Numbered from the stretch's first letter, positions 11,098-21,889 are shown. The stretch: DNA of 64,000 nt from Dromiciops gliroides (GCF_019393635.1 NC_057867.1:65165492-65229491); one strand, 5' to 3'. Notes: generated by a model not told the origin, from the sequence alone. Translations and numbers: made by a program.

Positions 11098-11257
11098 ATT
11101 GCTTCCTCAGATGTGGTGATGGGACAGAGTGCTATAATGGGTATTTTCTCTTAATTAGATGGTACATATTTAGTAACCTTAGGAGGCAGCTGCTATCTCA
11201 GGGCAGACAGACTGTTAATTATTACCTAGTTAAGGCACTATCCTGAAAACATTCTTT

Positions 11258-11985
11258 TTAAAAATTAATTTAAAAATGAATAATAATTTAAAATTTAAAA
11301 TTATTTTTTTCAGTTACATGTGATAACAATTATTAACATTTAAAGAAATTTTGTGTTCCAAATTCTCTCTTATCCTCTCTCCCCTTTCCCCTCTTTGAGA
11401 AGGGAAGCAATTTGGTATAGGTCATACATGTACAATCATGCAAAACTTATTTCCATTATTAGGCAAGTTGTGAAAGAAAACAGGCAAAATCCCCCCGACC
11501 CGAAAAATCAAGTAAAACTATGTATTCTTCCATCTGTATTCAGACTATCTGTTCTTTCTCTAGAGTTGGATAACATTTTTCATCATAAGCCCTTCAGAAT
11601 TGTCTTGGATCATTGTATGATTGAGAATAGCTAAGTCATTCACACTGATCATCATACAACATTCCTGTTACTGTATACGAAGTTCTCCTCATTCTGTTCA
11701 CTTCGCTCTCCATCAGTTCATATGGCTTTCCAGGTTTTTCTGAAAGCATCCTACTTCTCATTTCTTATAGCACAGTAGCATTCCATCACAATCATATACC
11801 CCAACTTGTTCAGCCACTCCCCAGTTGATGGGTTTCCCCCCTAGTCTCCAAATCTTAGCTACTACCAAAAGATATGCCATAAATATTTTTGTACATATTG
11901 GTCCTTTTCCTTTTTCTTTGATCCCCTCATGAATCATTTGGAATTGTCTTGGATCATTGTATTTCTGAGAAGAGCTAATGTCTAC
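11258..11985 (-). mobile_element. Antisense L1 3' end, rearranged
   Basis: Begins with the L1 3' terminus antisense (cagttacatgtgataacaat near 11312), reaches ctccccagttgatgggtttc at 11818, then breaks. 11936-11980 repeats sequence seen at 11590-11635 (attgtcttggatcattgtat), so the end is rearranged. In A2 the corresponding element extends much further (32430-34918). Confidence 0.75.
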
Positions 11986-12034
11986 ATGGAGATAATTCAA
12001 ACAAGAACTCATAAGAAGGAAAACAGTATAGAGG

Positions 12035-13045
12035 GCCCAGAGAAGAGGGCTCTTCCTTGTGGACAGAACCAGTTATTAGGCATGAATTGGATGAAGATCC
12101 CGCAAAGGAGACTGAGAAGAAGCAGTCATATATGAGGAGGAGAACCAAGATAGATGAGTGTCAGAAAAATTGAGAGAAGCTATGTATGTCAAAGGCTGCA
12201 GTGAGGTCAAGAAAGATGAAGAAAGGGTCATTACATTTGGCAGAGAAGAGATCACTGGTAACTGGGGAAAGCAGCTCTGGTTGAAGGATGACATCAGAAA
12301 CCAGATTATAGAGAGTTAAGAAGTGTGAAAGGAGATGAAGTGGAGGCACCAACTGCAGGTGCCCTTCTCAAGGAGTTTAGCCATAAAAGGGAAGGATGAA
12401 CCCCTATCTGGTGGAGATGGATGGACCAAGTGAGGGGTTTTCTTCAGGATAGGGGAGACATGGGTATGTTTGCAGGCAGCAGGGAAGCAGCCAGTAGATA
12501 AGGAGAGACTGAAGATAAGTGAAAATGGGCATGATGAGTATATATGGGGGAATTTCCTGCAGAAGATAATAAAGTAATAGTCAACATTTACATAGTACCT
12601 GCTATGTGCCAAGCACTGTGCTAAGTGCTTTACAAGTAGTATCTCATTCGATCCTTCCAACAACTCTAAGAGGAAGGCCTAGGTGCTATTATTATCCCCA
12701 ATTTACAGATGAAGAAACTGGAGCAAACAGAGGCTAAGTGACTTGTCTACAGTCACAAACCTAGTAAGTGTCTGAGGCCAAATTTGAACTCAGGTCTTCC
12801 AGATTTCAGGCCCAACACTGTGCACTGTGCCATCTGGCCACCTAGCTGTGCTTCGTTTTATAGATAGAAGGGTTTGCCTTGGTAAAAAGGGCTCCTCATT
12901 CTGTGAGATGAGGGTGGAGGAGGAGATAGTGGCCAAAGGAGTCTGGGGGATGTGAGATGAGGAAGAGAGAAGAGGCAGCTCTTGGCAAATGGCCTTAATT
13001 TTTTCAGTAAAATTATCATCATAATCTTTTGATGTTAGAGCACAA
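12035..13045 (-). pseudogene. L2-type LINE reverse-transcriptase remnant
   Basis: Minus-strand peptides fit an L2/CR1-type polymerase: FLDLTAAFD (12161-12352), FNQSCFPQLPVISSLPNVM (12076-12294), FMAKLLEKGTCSWC (12316-12663) and FTEKIKAICQELPLLSSSS (12790-13059). Frames are broken and a MIR is inserted at 12575-12848. It lies immediately left of B1; a second piece lies immediately left of B5 at 53335-53945. Confidence 0.75.
12575..12848 (-). mobile_element. MIR-type CORE-SINE inside the L2
   Basis: Near full-length antisense MIR-like element: ctatgtgccaagcactgtgc, then ccaatttacagatgaagaaactg and the tRNA-like body ending ccacctagctg. Absent from the second L2 piece at 53335, where the flanks have been rearranged. 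Confidence 0.8.
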
Positions 13046-13242
13046 AAGAAACCAAGCATATGCGATACAAATGCATTGTCTATTTAGTAAAGCAATTTCC
13101 CCAAGTGGGGGTTGCATTTGTGGTTTCTACATATCATCATAATAAGAGTAAGAATAAATGGGTCCAGCCCTACCTAAGGTCACACAACTGCACTAACCAA
13201 TCCACCACCAAGCATTTATTCTCTGGTTCAAGTCCTCCACAT

Positions 13243-13400
13243 CAGGGATTCTTAAACTTTTTCTACTCACGACCCCTTTGTGTATGAGAAATTTTAAGTG
13301 ACCCTGTGTCATAACTTTTACTCTTCCCTAATTTTCTGAGACATGCACGTTCAGGTATGTGACCTCCTAGGGGGTTGCCACCCACAGTTGAAGAAGCTGG
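13243..13400. mobile_element. hAT-like non-autonomous DNA element, degraded
   Basis: Left end cagggattcttaaactt and right end agttgaagaagctgg are inverted versions of each other. The outer right flank (ctctactagaccc in other B copies) is deleted here. Better copies are at 44334-44974 and 54133-54313. Confidence 0.5.
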
Positions 13401-13769
13401 GCTGACAAAGACAAGAATGAAAGTCTCTGTCCCTCAGGACCTTGTTTTCCAATCAGGGTGAACCAGATGCACACCCACAGGTCAGTACACATGATATACT
13501 AAGTCAACACAACGATTTTCTGGGAGGGATCAGGAAAGGGCTGCCTTCCATGGGCAGACATCCAAACATCACTACTGCACAGAACCAGCAACTGGGTCAC
13601 AGTCATCAACTAGCTTACTGGTCACCTAAGATTGGAAGAGATACAGGGAGACAAGAGACAGAGAGACTAGATATACAGAAAGAGATGAGATCCATAGCTA
13701 TCCATAACTTTATGTATACACATACATGGGATGGATCAATGAAAATGTGATATAGCCCAAGAATCAAGA

Positions 13770-13960
13770 TGATCTGAGTTAAAATCTCACCTGTGACAAA
13801 CACTTCCTGTGTAATCCTGGGCAAGTCACTTAATTTCTTAGTATCCTAAGCATCTCTCTGATTATCAGTTGAAAAGTAGGTGTTGATCTGCATCATTAAA
13901 ATGGGGTTTTCTCACTCAGTTTCCCTACACCAGTGAAACCACACATGGAGTCCAAATGTA
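13770..13960 (+). mobile_element. tRNA-type SINE with MIR-unrelated tail
   Basis: Begins in the body (gatctgagttaaaatctcac), contains atcctgggcaagtcacttaa, then a tail with gaaaagtaggtgttgatctg and ccagtgaaaccac. The same insertion is in B2 (20860-21010), B4 (45362-45530) and B5 (54685-54870). Confidence 0.65.
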
Positions 13961-13974
13961 GGAGTTATATTCAT

Positions 13975-14215
13975 GATAATCACAATGTTAATACAGCACT
14001 TTAAGGTTTGCAAAGTACTTGACAAATATGATCTCATTTGATCCTCACAACAATCCTGGGAGGTAGATGTTATTATGATCTCCTTGTACAGTTGGAAAAA
14101 CTAGCATAGACAGTGGTTCAGCAACTTGCCCAAGGTCACATAGCTTATGTCTCAGGTCTTCTTGACTTCCTGGTCTAGCTTCAGCTCTCTATCCACGGAG
14201 CTACCTTAGCTACCT
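13975..14215 (-). mobile_element. MIR-type CORE-SINE
   Basis: Antisense: gcactttaaggtttgcaaag, catttgatcctcacaacaat, then cttgcccaaggtcacatag and ctctatccacggagctacc. Shared by B2, B4 and B5. Confidence 0.8.
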
Positions 14216-14257
14216 CTAAATGAGTGTTTGTGTGTGAGGGGAGGCGAGGTAGAGGGA

Positions 14258-14508
14258 TGCAACTAGGTGGCACATTGAATAGAGCACCAGTCCTGGAGTC
14301 AGGAGGACTTGAGTTCAAATACAGCCTCAGACGTTTCCTGGCTATATGACCCTGGGCAAGTCACTTAACTCCATTTACCTCAGTTTTCTCATTTGTAAAA
14401 TGAGCTGGAGAAGGAAATGGCAAACCATTTCCAGCATCTTTGCTAAGAAAATCCCAATCGGAGTCAGGAAGAATAGGAAACGACTGGAAATTGACTGAAC
14501 AACAACAA
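14258..14508 (+). mobile_element. MAR1-type CORE-SINE
   Basis: tRNA-like head, gtaaaatgagctggagaagg core, and the RTE/BovB-like tail ending tgactgaacaacaacaaa, which continues into a TG-rich microsatellite. Shared by all five B blocks. Confidence 0.85.
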
Positions 14509-14509
14509 A

Positions 14510-14575
14510 TGTGTAGGTGTGTGTATATGAGTGTTTACATATATACACACATACATAAATACACATATTACATAA
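14510..14575. repeat. TG/TA microsatellite at MAR1 tail
   Basis: Short, interrupted gtgtgtatatgagtg and atatacacacatac runs directly after the MAR1 tail. The same position is expanded to different degrees in the other B copies. Confidence 0.8.
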
Positions 14576-14639
14576 GAGCTGCAAGATTAACTAGACACAG
14601 ATACTTGGAGAGGAGGAGACATTTGGAAAGATCTAAGAA

Positions 14640-14895
14640 ATTTGGTAGTCCAGGCGATGAGGTCCTGGGCTTGGAATTGGAAAGACCGGAATACAAATCC
14701 TACCTCAGACACTAGCTATGTAATCCTGGGCAAGTCTTTTAACGCCTCTGTGCCTCAGTTTCTTCATATGTAGAAAAGGGTTAGTAAAACCACCTACCTT
14801 GAAGGGTTAGTGTGAGGATCAAATGTGATAATAGAGTACTTTGCAAATCTTCAAGGGCTGTACAAGCATTAGTTATTATTATTATTATTCCTAGA
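14640..14895 (+). mobile_element. MIR-type SINE, sense
   Basis: Head gtccaggcgatgaggtcctg, body cctacctcagacactagcta, core ctgtgcctcagtttcttcat, tail ttgcaaatcttcaagggctg ending in an ATT run. Shared by all five B blocks. Confidence 0.75.
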
Positions 14896-14899
14896 TATG

Positions 14900-15240
14900 T
14901 AGTGAAATTAGAGATATTGTGTCTATTAATTGTAGGTCAATTAATCTTTAAAGGACCAAATACCCAACTATCACTACATTACAGTAATCCCAATAGGAAG
15001 TTTGCATTCTGAATAAATAAAAATTATTCATGGTGAATGAAACTCACCTAAAATATATATATATGTCTATATAGTCCATATCTCTCTAAGAATAATGACA
15101 TCAGAATACAAATGTCTATAATATCACTATAAAATATAAACAGTTATATGCTTATTGGATAAGAAATAAAAAGTCATTCACTGCTAAAATGGTAAAAAAA
15201 AAAAAGAATGATCATCCTTCATATATAAAAAGATTGATCA
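14900..15240. other. AT-rich unique part of block B
   Basis: No repeat family recognised. Contains the inverted repeat attaattg / caattaat (14925-14932 and 14938-14945), partly kept in the other B copies. No credible ORF. Confidence 0.5.
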
Positions 15241-15605
15241 TCCTTCATATATATTTATTCCCTGTACTGGCTTACTCTTGTGATGTGCTCAATGTATATG
15301 GCCGTGCTCCAAATAATTTCTTTTGTCCCACTAGTTTTTTCCTAAGACCAGTTTTTGTCCTCATACCCAGTCTTCAGAGGAAGAAATTCACCGCATTCAA
15401 AAAAGGTCTCTATGGCCAAAAAGCTATAAAACTTTGTATAATCTTTGCCCCAGAAATAACACTGCTGGATCTGTATTCCAGAAAGATGAAAGATAATTAT
15501 ATCTATATAAAAATGGATCTATAGCAGCTCTTTTTCTGGTGACAAAGTATTGGAAAATAGGGGGAGGTCAAATCAATAGGGAAATGAATAAACAAGTTGT
15601 GGTAT
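15240..15605 (+). mobile_element. L1 ORF2 3' piece at the end of B1
   Basis: From about 15390 this follows the L1 ORF2 C-terminal region (gctataaaactttgtataat; acaagttgtggtatgttgtt). It stops where the long SINE begins. Confidence 0.7.
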
Positions 15606-15898
15606 GTTGTTCTTTTTCCTTCGTTCTGGAAGGGGACCATAACATCACAATGAATTCTATTTAAGTGAGGGAGGGCTGTGGAAGGTCACCAACCTTACTC
15701 TCCTCCAGAGCCATCTGGATCCAGTGACAAGATATGCATTAGGACAACTGCAGATGGCACTGGATGCTTGAGGCATTTGGGCTTAAGTGACTTGCCCAGG
15801 ATCATGTAGCTAGTAAATATCTGAGGTGAGATTTGAACTCCTCAGGTCCTCTGAACTTTAGGGCCAGTGCTCTATTCATTGTGCCCCCTAGATGCCCC
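15606..15898 (-). mobile_element. Long SINE at the B1/M border, apparent recombinant
   Basis: Antisense long SINE. Its left flank (caagttgtggtatgttgt) is the B-type L1 flank, as left of the SINE at 22863. Its right flank (aatagatgatgtacccaata) is the ORF2 flank found right of the SINEs at 19847 and 51655. No direct repeat joins the two sides. Confidence 0.8.
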
Positions 15899-15899
15899 A

Positions 15900-16325
15900 A
15901 ATAGATGATGTACCCAATATACAGAAGTAAATTACTACAGTAACATAGTGTTTGTTCAACTCAAAAACACAAGTTACTGGGACAAGAAATCACCATTTGA
16001 CCAAAGCTCCTGGGAAAACCAGAAAGCAATCTGGCAGAAACTCAGCATAACCCAACATTTTACACTGTATGCCAAGATAAGGTCAAAATGGGTATATGAT
16101 TTAGACATAAAGGATGATACCATAAGCAACTTGTAGGGGAGCATGGAAAAATTACTTGTTAGAGCTATGGATAAGTCAAAAGTTCATGACCAAACAAGAG
16201 ATCAAGAGTATTACAGGATGGAAAATGGACAATTTTGATTACATGGAATTAAAAAACGTTTGCACAAACAATACCAAATATAATCAAGATTAGAGGGAAA
16301 GCAGGAAACTAGGGAAAACATTTGA
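15900..16325 (+). mobile_element. L1 ORF2 3' fragment, first part of module M
   Basis: Starts in mid ORF2 (agtgtttgttcaactcaaaa in place of the usual agtgtttgataaa) and ends at ggaaaacatttgatg, where the sequence jumps to an ORF1-end region. The same join is at 43376 and near 47785. Confidence 0.8.
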
Positions 16326-17640
16326 TGGGGGATGGGGGAAATGGACATTTAATGGAATAGAAGACTTCCCAGGCACTCCTGATTTAAAAACCAGAGCTGA
16401 ATAGAACATTTGTCATTCAAACACAAGAGGCAAGAGAAGCATAAAAAGATAGACATGAAAGAGAAATCATAAGGAACTCCATAAAGTTAAACTGTTCACA
16501 TTCCCTAATAGGGATAGGATACATGCAACCACTAAAAACTTTAACATCATTAGGGCACTTAGAAGAGCTCTACTTAGAGGGCATGGGTGTGAGTCTATTA
16601 TAGTGGGATGATCCCAAGAGAAAAATGATAGACTGAGAAAGAGGTTTGTAACTAGGAGGAGAGGGAAGGTAGATGGGGAAATTTCATAATAAAAGAGACA
16701 TACAAGGAAGAGTTTTACAATAGAATGGAACATGAAAGAGGGCAATGAGAGCAGGTAATACCTGAAATTCACACAGATACATATACATATATACATACAC
16801 ATATGCACACATGCATGTAACAATTGGGTTTAGAAAGTCATCTTACCTAATAGGGAAGTATGAATGGGAAGGGGAAGGGGCAAAGAGTAAGGGGGGGGGG
16901 GCTGCTGAGAAAAGAGAGAGTAGGTTAAAGAAGGTAGTGTTCAGAAGAAAAACGAACTTTTCTGGAGAAGATAGAGTTAATTAAAAAGGATATATAAAAG
17001 AGAATAAATAGGGTAGAGGGAAGTTCACAATGAGCAAAAATTGTTAGTTTGGTGAACTGAACTTACCCATAAAAAATAAGAGATAGCAAAATGGATTAGA
17101 AACCACAATCGAACAAACATCGTTTATAAGAGACCCACTTGAGACCAAATGACACAAAGTTAAAATAAGGGACTGGAGCAGAATTTCTTATGCTTTAGTT
17201 GAAGTAAAAAGGCAGGCATTAGCAAACATGATCTCAGACAAACCAAAAGCAAAAATTGACCTAATCCAAATAGATAATCAGGGAAACTATATTTTGCTAA
17301 AAGATAGCTTAGCCAATTAATTAATATCAACACTAAACATATGTGCACCAAATGGCATAGCATCCACATTCTTGTAGGAAAAGTTAAACCAATCACAGGA
17401 GGATATAGATAGTAAAACTATGCTAGTGAAGGACCTCAATCTACCCCTCTCAAAACTAGATAAATCTAACTATAAAACAAGAAAAAAATTGAGACGAATA
17501 AAATTTTAGAAAAGTGAGATATGATAGTCCTTTGGAGAAAACAGAATGGGAAGAGAAAGGAATATAGTTTTTTTTTTCTCAGTGGTACATGGTACCTTCA
17601 TAAAAAATAACCATTAGGGCATTAAAAAACTCACAAATAT

Positions 17641-17740
17641 TCAAATCTGGCCTCAGACACTTAACACTTACTAGCTGTGTGACCCTGGGCAAATCACTTA
17701 ACCCCAATTGCCTCACTAAAAAAAAAAATTAAAAAAAAAA
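17641..17740 (+). mobile_element. WSINE1-type SINE, 5'-truncated
   Basis: Only the body from tcaaatctggcctcagacac to the poly(A) tail is present. Confidence 0.85.
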
Positions 17741-18167
17741 CACCTCACAAATAAATGCAAGAAAGCAGAAATACCTGATGCACCCTTTTCAGACCACAAT
17801 GCAAAAATAAGTACATTTAATAAATGTCCTCTGAAATACAGGTTCAAAATTAATAGGGAAGTAAATAATCTAATCCTAAAGAATGAGTGGGTCAAAGAAC
17901 AAAACACTAAAACAATAATTTCCTTAAAGATAATGACAACAATGAGAAAACATAAAAATATGGGGGATGCTCCTAAAGCAGTACGTAGGGGAAATTTTAT
18001 ATCTCTAAATGCTTACATCAATAAAAGAGAAAGATCATCCAATTGAGCCAAATTGAAATTTTAAAAAATTAGAAAAAGAACAAATTAAAAATCCCCAAGT
18101 AAATGCCAAAATAAACATTTTGAAAATCAAAGGAGATTAATAAAATTGAAGTTAAAAATTTTTTTTT

Positions 18168-18302
18168 GCAGGGCTATGAGGGTTAAGTGACTTGCCCAGG
18201 GTCACACAGCTAAGGAAGCGTCAAGTGACTGAGGCTGGATTTAGACTTAGGTCCTCCTGCATCCAGGGCCTGTGCTTTATACACTGCATCACCTAAATGC
18301 CC
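18168..18302 (-). mobile_element. WSINE1-type SINE
   Basis: Antisense, full body (ggttaagtgacttgcccagg through ctaaatgcccc). Poly(T) at its left marks the tail. Confidence 0.85.
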
Positions 18303-18650
18303 CATAAAATTGAAATTTTACAAAAACATTGCACTAAAAATGAGCTTGTTTTATGAAAAAAGAGAATAGATAAACCATTGTTTAATTTTATTTTTAAAAA
18401 GAAAGAAGACAGCCAAAATATCAGCATCAAAAATGAAAAAGGTAAATTCACCACCAATGAAGATGAAATTAAAACTACCACTAGGAGCTATTTTGTCCAA
18501 CTATATGCCAAGAAAACCAACAATCTAAATGGAATAGAGGGATATTTATAAAAATATAAAATGTGTACATGGAAACTTTTTTCTTTGCTCATTTTGTGTT
18601 TAAATCCAAAATTTCAAAATAAAATTTGAAAGCAATGGGAAAACACCAAG

Positions 18651-18775
18651 TGTAGATATAGATATAGATATAGATATATATATAGATAGAGATAGAGATA
18701 GAGATAGATATAGATATAGATATAGATATAGATATAGATATAGATATAGATATAGATATAGATAGGTAGATATAA
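18651..18775. repeat. (GATATA)n microsatellite
   Basis: More than 100 bases of gatata repeats with a gatagagatagaga interruption, in L1 ORF2. Related M modules at 38700 and 49990 lack it; 50011 has a CA run instead. Confidence 0.95.
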
Positions 18776-19846
18776 TATCCAGATTAATAGAAGAGGAAAT
18801 AGAGTACTGAAATAACTCTATCTTGGAAAAATAAATTGAACAATCCATAAATTAGCTGCCTGAGAGGGAAAAACACTAAGGACCAGATGGATTTACAAGT
18901 GAATTCTACCAAACACTGAAAAAACAATTCCAATACTATAAAACCATTTGGAAAAATAGGTAAAGAAAAAGTTCTACCAAATTCCTTCTGTGACATAAAA
19001 ATCATTTTGATACATAAAGCAGGGAGGAAGAAAACTAAGAAAGAAAATTATAGGCCACTTTCCCTAATGATTATTGATGCCAAAATTTTGAATAAAATAC
19101 TAGCAAGGAGATTACAGCAATATAAATAAAATAAATAAATAAAAATCATTCATTATAACCAGGTGAGATTCTACACCAGAAATGCAGAGCTGGTTCAATA
19201 TTAGGAAAATGATGAGAATAATTAACCATATCATTTAAAAAATCATATGATCATCTCAATAGAAGCAGGAAAAGCTTTTAAGGAAATACAACACCCATTC
19301 CAATTATAACACTAGAAGACATAGGAATAAATGGAGGTATTTTTCAAAATAAGAAGTATCTATCTAAAACCAAGATCAAGCATTATCTGTAATGGGGACA
19401 AACTAAAAGTCTTCCCTTATAAAATAAAGAGTGAAGCCAGGATATCCATTATAACCATTATTATTCAATATTGCACTAGAAATGCTAGATAAGATAAGAA
19501 AAAGAAATTGAAGAAAAAAATAGGCAAAGAGGAAACAAAACTATCACTCTTCTCTGATAATTTGCCTCTATACTCAGAGAACCTGAATCAGCAAAAAACC
19601 AAAACAAACCAAAAAACCCCATAGTCAAAACAATTAACTTTAGCAAAAGGTGCAGGCTATAAAATAAATCCACATAAACCATCAGCATTTCTACATATTA
19701 GCACCCAAACCCATCAGGAACAAAGAGAAATTCCATTTAAAATAACTGCAGATAAATACTTAAGAGTCTACAGAACAAGACACACCTAGAAACTGTACAA
19801 AGAAATTCAAAAAACTTGCACACAGAAATCAGTGGGATATATTATG

Positions 19847-20114
19847 TTGCTGCTGTTTGTCCCTTCTGGAAGAGGATTGTGACATCAGGGTGGTTTCATG
19901 ACTTGCACTGAATTGGACTGAAGTGAGGGAGGGCTGTGTAGGGTCACCAGCCTCACTCTCTCCTGCAGAGGCATCTGGCTCCAGTGGCAAGACATACATC
20001 AGGATGACTGGATGTTTAAGATAATTGGGGTTAAGTGACTTGGAGATTTTGACTCCTCAGATCCTCCCAACTTCAGGGTCAGTGCTCTATCCCACTGCAG
20101 CACCTAGCTGCCCC
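19847..20114 (-). mobile_element. Long SINE inside L1 ORF2 (native M position)
   Basis: Target-site repeat: atattatg at 19839-19846 and atatagattatg at 20115-20126. The same insertion is at 40207-40520 and 51655-51919, proving that the three L1 copies descend from one duplicated locus. Confidence 0.8.
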
Positions 20115-20324
20115 ATATAGATTATGTATACAATAAAGTGAAGTAAAATATCATAGTAACTTAGTGTTTAATAAAGCCCAAGATTCAAGCTATTGGAACA
20201 GGAATTTAGTATCTGACAAAAACTCTTGGGAAAATCAGAAAGCAATCTGGCAGAAACTCAGCATCCACCAACATTTTACACTTCTATGCCAAGATAAGGT
20301 CAAAAGGGTTACATGATTTAGTCA
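20115..20324 (+). mobile_element. L1 ORF2 continuation right of the SINE
   Basis: ORF2 3' sequence (cttagtgtttaataaagccc; caaaagggttacatgattta) up to a sharp break at the start of B2. Confidence 0.8.
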
Positions 20325-21059
20325 TGTAGTTCGAGAAATTTCTACTTGATTCTGGGTCCATGGGTATCTAAAATAGGTATACATAACCTTTTACTCTTAT
20401 CAAAGTTTTCAAGACCCCACATTTAGGTATGTGACCTCATAGGGGGTCGCCACCACTGTTTAAGAAGTTAGGCTCTACTAGACCCTGGGCTGACAAAGAC
20501 AAGACAAGAATGAAAGTCTCTGTCCCCCAGGACCTTGTTTTCCAAATCAGGACGAACCAGATGCACATCCATAGGTCAGTACAATGATATACAAAGTCAA
20601 TACAAGGATTTTCTGGGAGGGACCAGGAAAGCACTGCCTTCCATGGGCAGACATTCAAATATCACTACTGCACTGAACCAGCAACTGGGTCACAGTCATT
20701 AAAGAGCTTACTGGGCACCCAAGATAGCAAGAGATACAGGGAGACAAGAGACAGAGAGATGAGGTAAACAGAAAAAGATGAGATCCACAGCTATCAATAC
20801 TTTTATGTATACACATATAAGGGATGGATGGAAGGAAGTGTGATATAGCCCAAGAATGATCTGAGTTCAAGTTTCACCTGTGACAAACACTAGCTGTGTG
20901 ATCATGGACAAGTCATTTAATTTCTCAGTGTAACAAGCATCTATCAGTTGAAAAGTAGGTGTTGATGTGCATCAGTAAAATGGGGTTTTCTCACTGAGAG
21001 TTTCCCTAGAACAGTGAAACCACAGATGGAGTCCACACATATGAGCCATACCTAGGATA

Positions 21060-21255
21060 ATGACGTTTCTATAGCACTTTAAGTGCTTGACAAATATGAT
21101 CTCATTTGATCCTCACAACAATCCTGGGAGGTACATTTGGAAAAACTAGGATAGAAAGAGGTACAGTGACTTGCCCAAGGTCACATAACTAACATCTCAC
21201 GTCTTCCTGACTTCCTGTTCTAGCTCCAGCTCTCTATCCACTGAGCTACCTTAGC
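21060..21255 (-). mobile_element. MIR-type SINE in B2
   Basis: Paralogue of 13975-14215, slightly shortened (gcactttaagtgcttgacaa). Confidence 0.75.
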
Positions 21256-21262
21256 TACCTCT

Positions 21263-21263
<1 letters not shown>

Positions 21264-21313
<50 letters not shown>

Positions 21314-21475
21314 TGTATGTATGTATGTATGAGAGAGGGAGAGAACAGGAGTGTGTGAGAGAGTACGTGTCTGTGTGTGTCTGTATAAGTGTGTGTGTGT
21401 GTATTTGAGACAGAGAGACACACACAGAGGGAGGGAGGGACAGGGACAGAGACAAGGTAGGGAGGGGGAATATTG
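21264..21475. repeat. Long GT/GA microsatellite in B2
   Basis: About 56 bases of GT, then gtatgtatg, gagagag, and further gtgtgt and gaga runs. The paralogous site in B1 is only about 20 bases. Confidence 0.95.
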
Positions 21476-21497
21476 GGTGGGGGGGAATGAAGAGAAG

Positions 21498-21755
21498 GCA
21501 GAAGGAGGCCACTAGGTTGCACAGTGCATAGAGCACCATCCCTGCAGGCAGGAGGGGCTAAGTTCAAATACAGCTTCAGATGTGTCCTGGCTATATGACC
21601 CTGGCCATGTCAATTAACTCTATTTGCCTCAGTTCCTCCTCTGTACAATGAGCTGGAGAAGGAAATGGCAAACCATTTCCAGCATCTTTGCCGAGAAAAC
21701 CCCAAATGGGGTCATGAAGAATAGGACATGATTGAAAAATGATTAACAACAACAA
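21498..21755 (+). mobile_element. MAR1-type SINE in B2
   Basis: Paralogue of 14258-14508 (gagctggagaaggaaatggc; gattaacaacaacaaatg), followed by a TG/TA microsatellite at 21757-21815. Confidence 0.85.
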
Positions 21756-21889
21756 ATGTGTATATATGTCTGTGTATATATGTATGTGTGTGTATGTGTA
21801 TATATACACAAATAATATATAAGAACTGCACAATAACTAGATGTAGATACCTGGACAGAATTAGACATTTGGAAAGATCTAAGAAGTTT

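Larger units (their letters stand above)
1658..11258. repeat. Duplicated block A, copy 1 (A1)
   Basis: Collinear with 24476-32430 and 59469-64000. Shared order: L2 3' end, antisense L1 ORF2, hairpin segment, core, CTAG-rich stretch with antisense MAR1, small minus-strand ORF. A1 alone carries about 4.7 kb (roughly 4040-8715) between the hairpin segment and the core, including an L1. In A2 and A3 these two parts are adjacent. A1 is generally the most diverged copy, apart from patches described in the findings. Confidence 0.85.
13045..15605. repeat. Duplicated block B, copy 1 (B1)
   Basis: Collinear with 20325-22862, 40688-42012, 44147-47060 and 53950-59028. Order: core with hAT-like element, SINE, antisense MIR, microsatellite, MAR1, microsatellite, MIR, AT-rich unique part, L1 ORF2 3' piece. 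A left L2 neighbour is shared only with B5. The right edge is a recombinant long SINE. Confidence 0.85.
16326..19846 (+). mobile_element. L1, ORF1 end through most of ORF2
   Basis: Begins with the ORF1 3' region (cagagctgaatagaacattt), inter-ORF region (about 16550-17040), ORF2 start (17040-17460) and continues through the polymerase region to a SINE at 19847. Carries many stops. Two short SINEs and a GATATA microsatellite lie inside. Confidence 0.85.

Noticed and set aside
18600-18848. ORF with a long Tyr-Leu repeat
   Set aside because: Translation of the GATATA microsatellite.
21220-21567. ORFs with His-Thr repeats (also at 45741-46260)
   Set aside because: Translations of GT and GA microsatellites plus adjoining SINE sequence.
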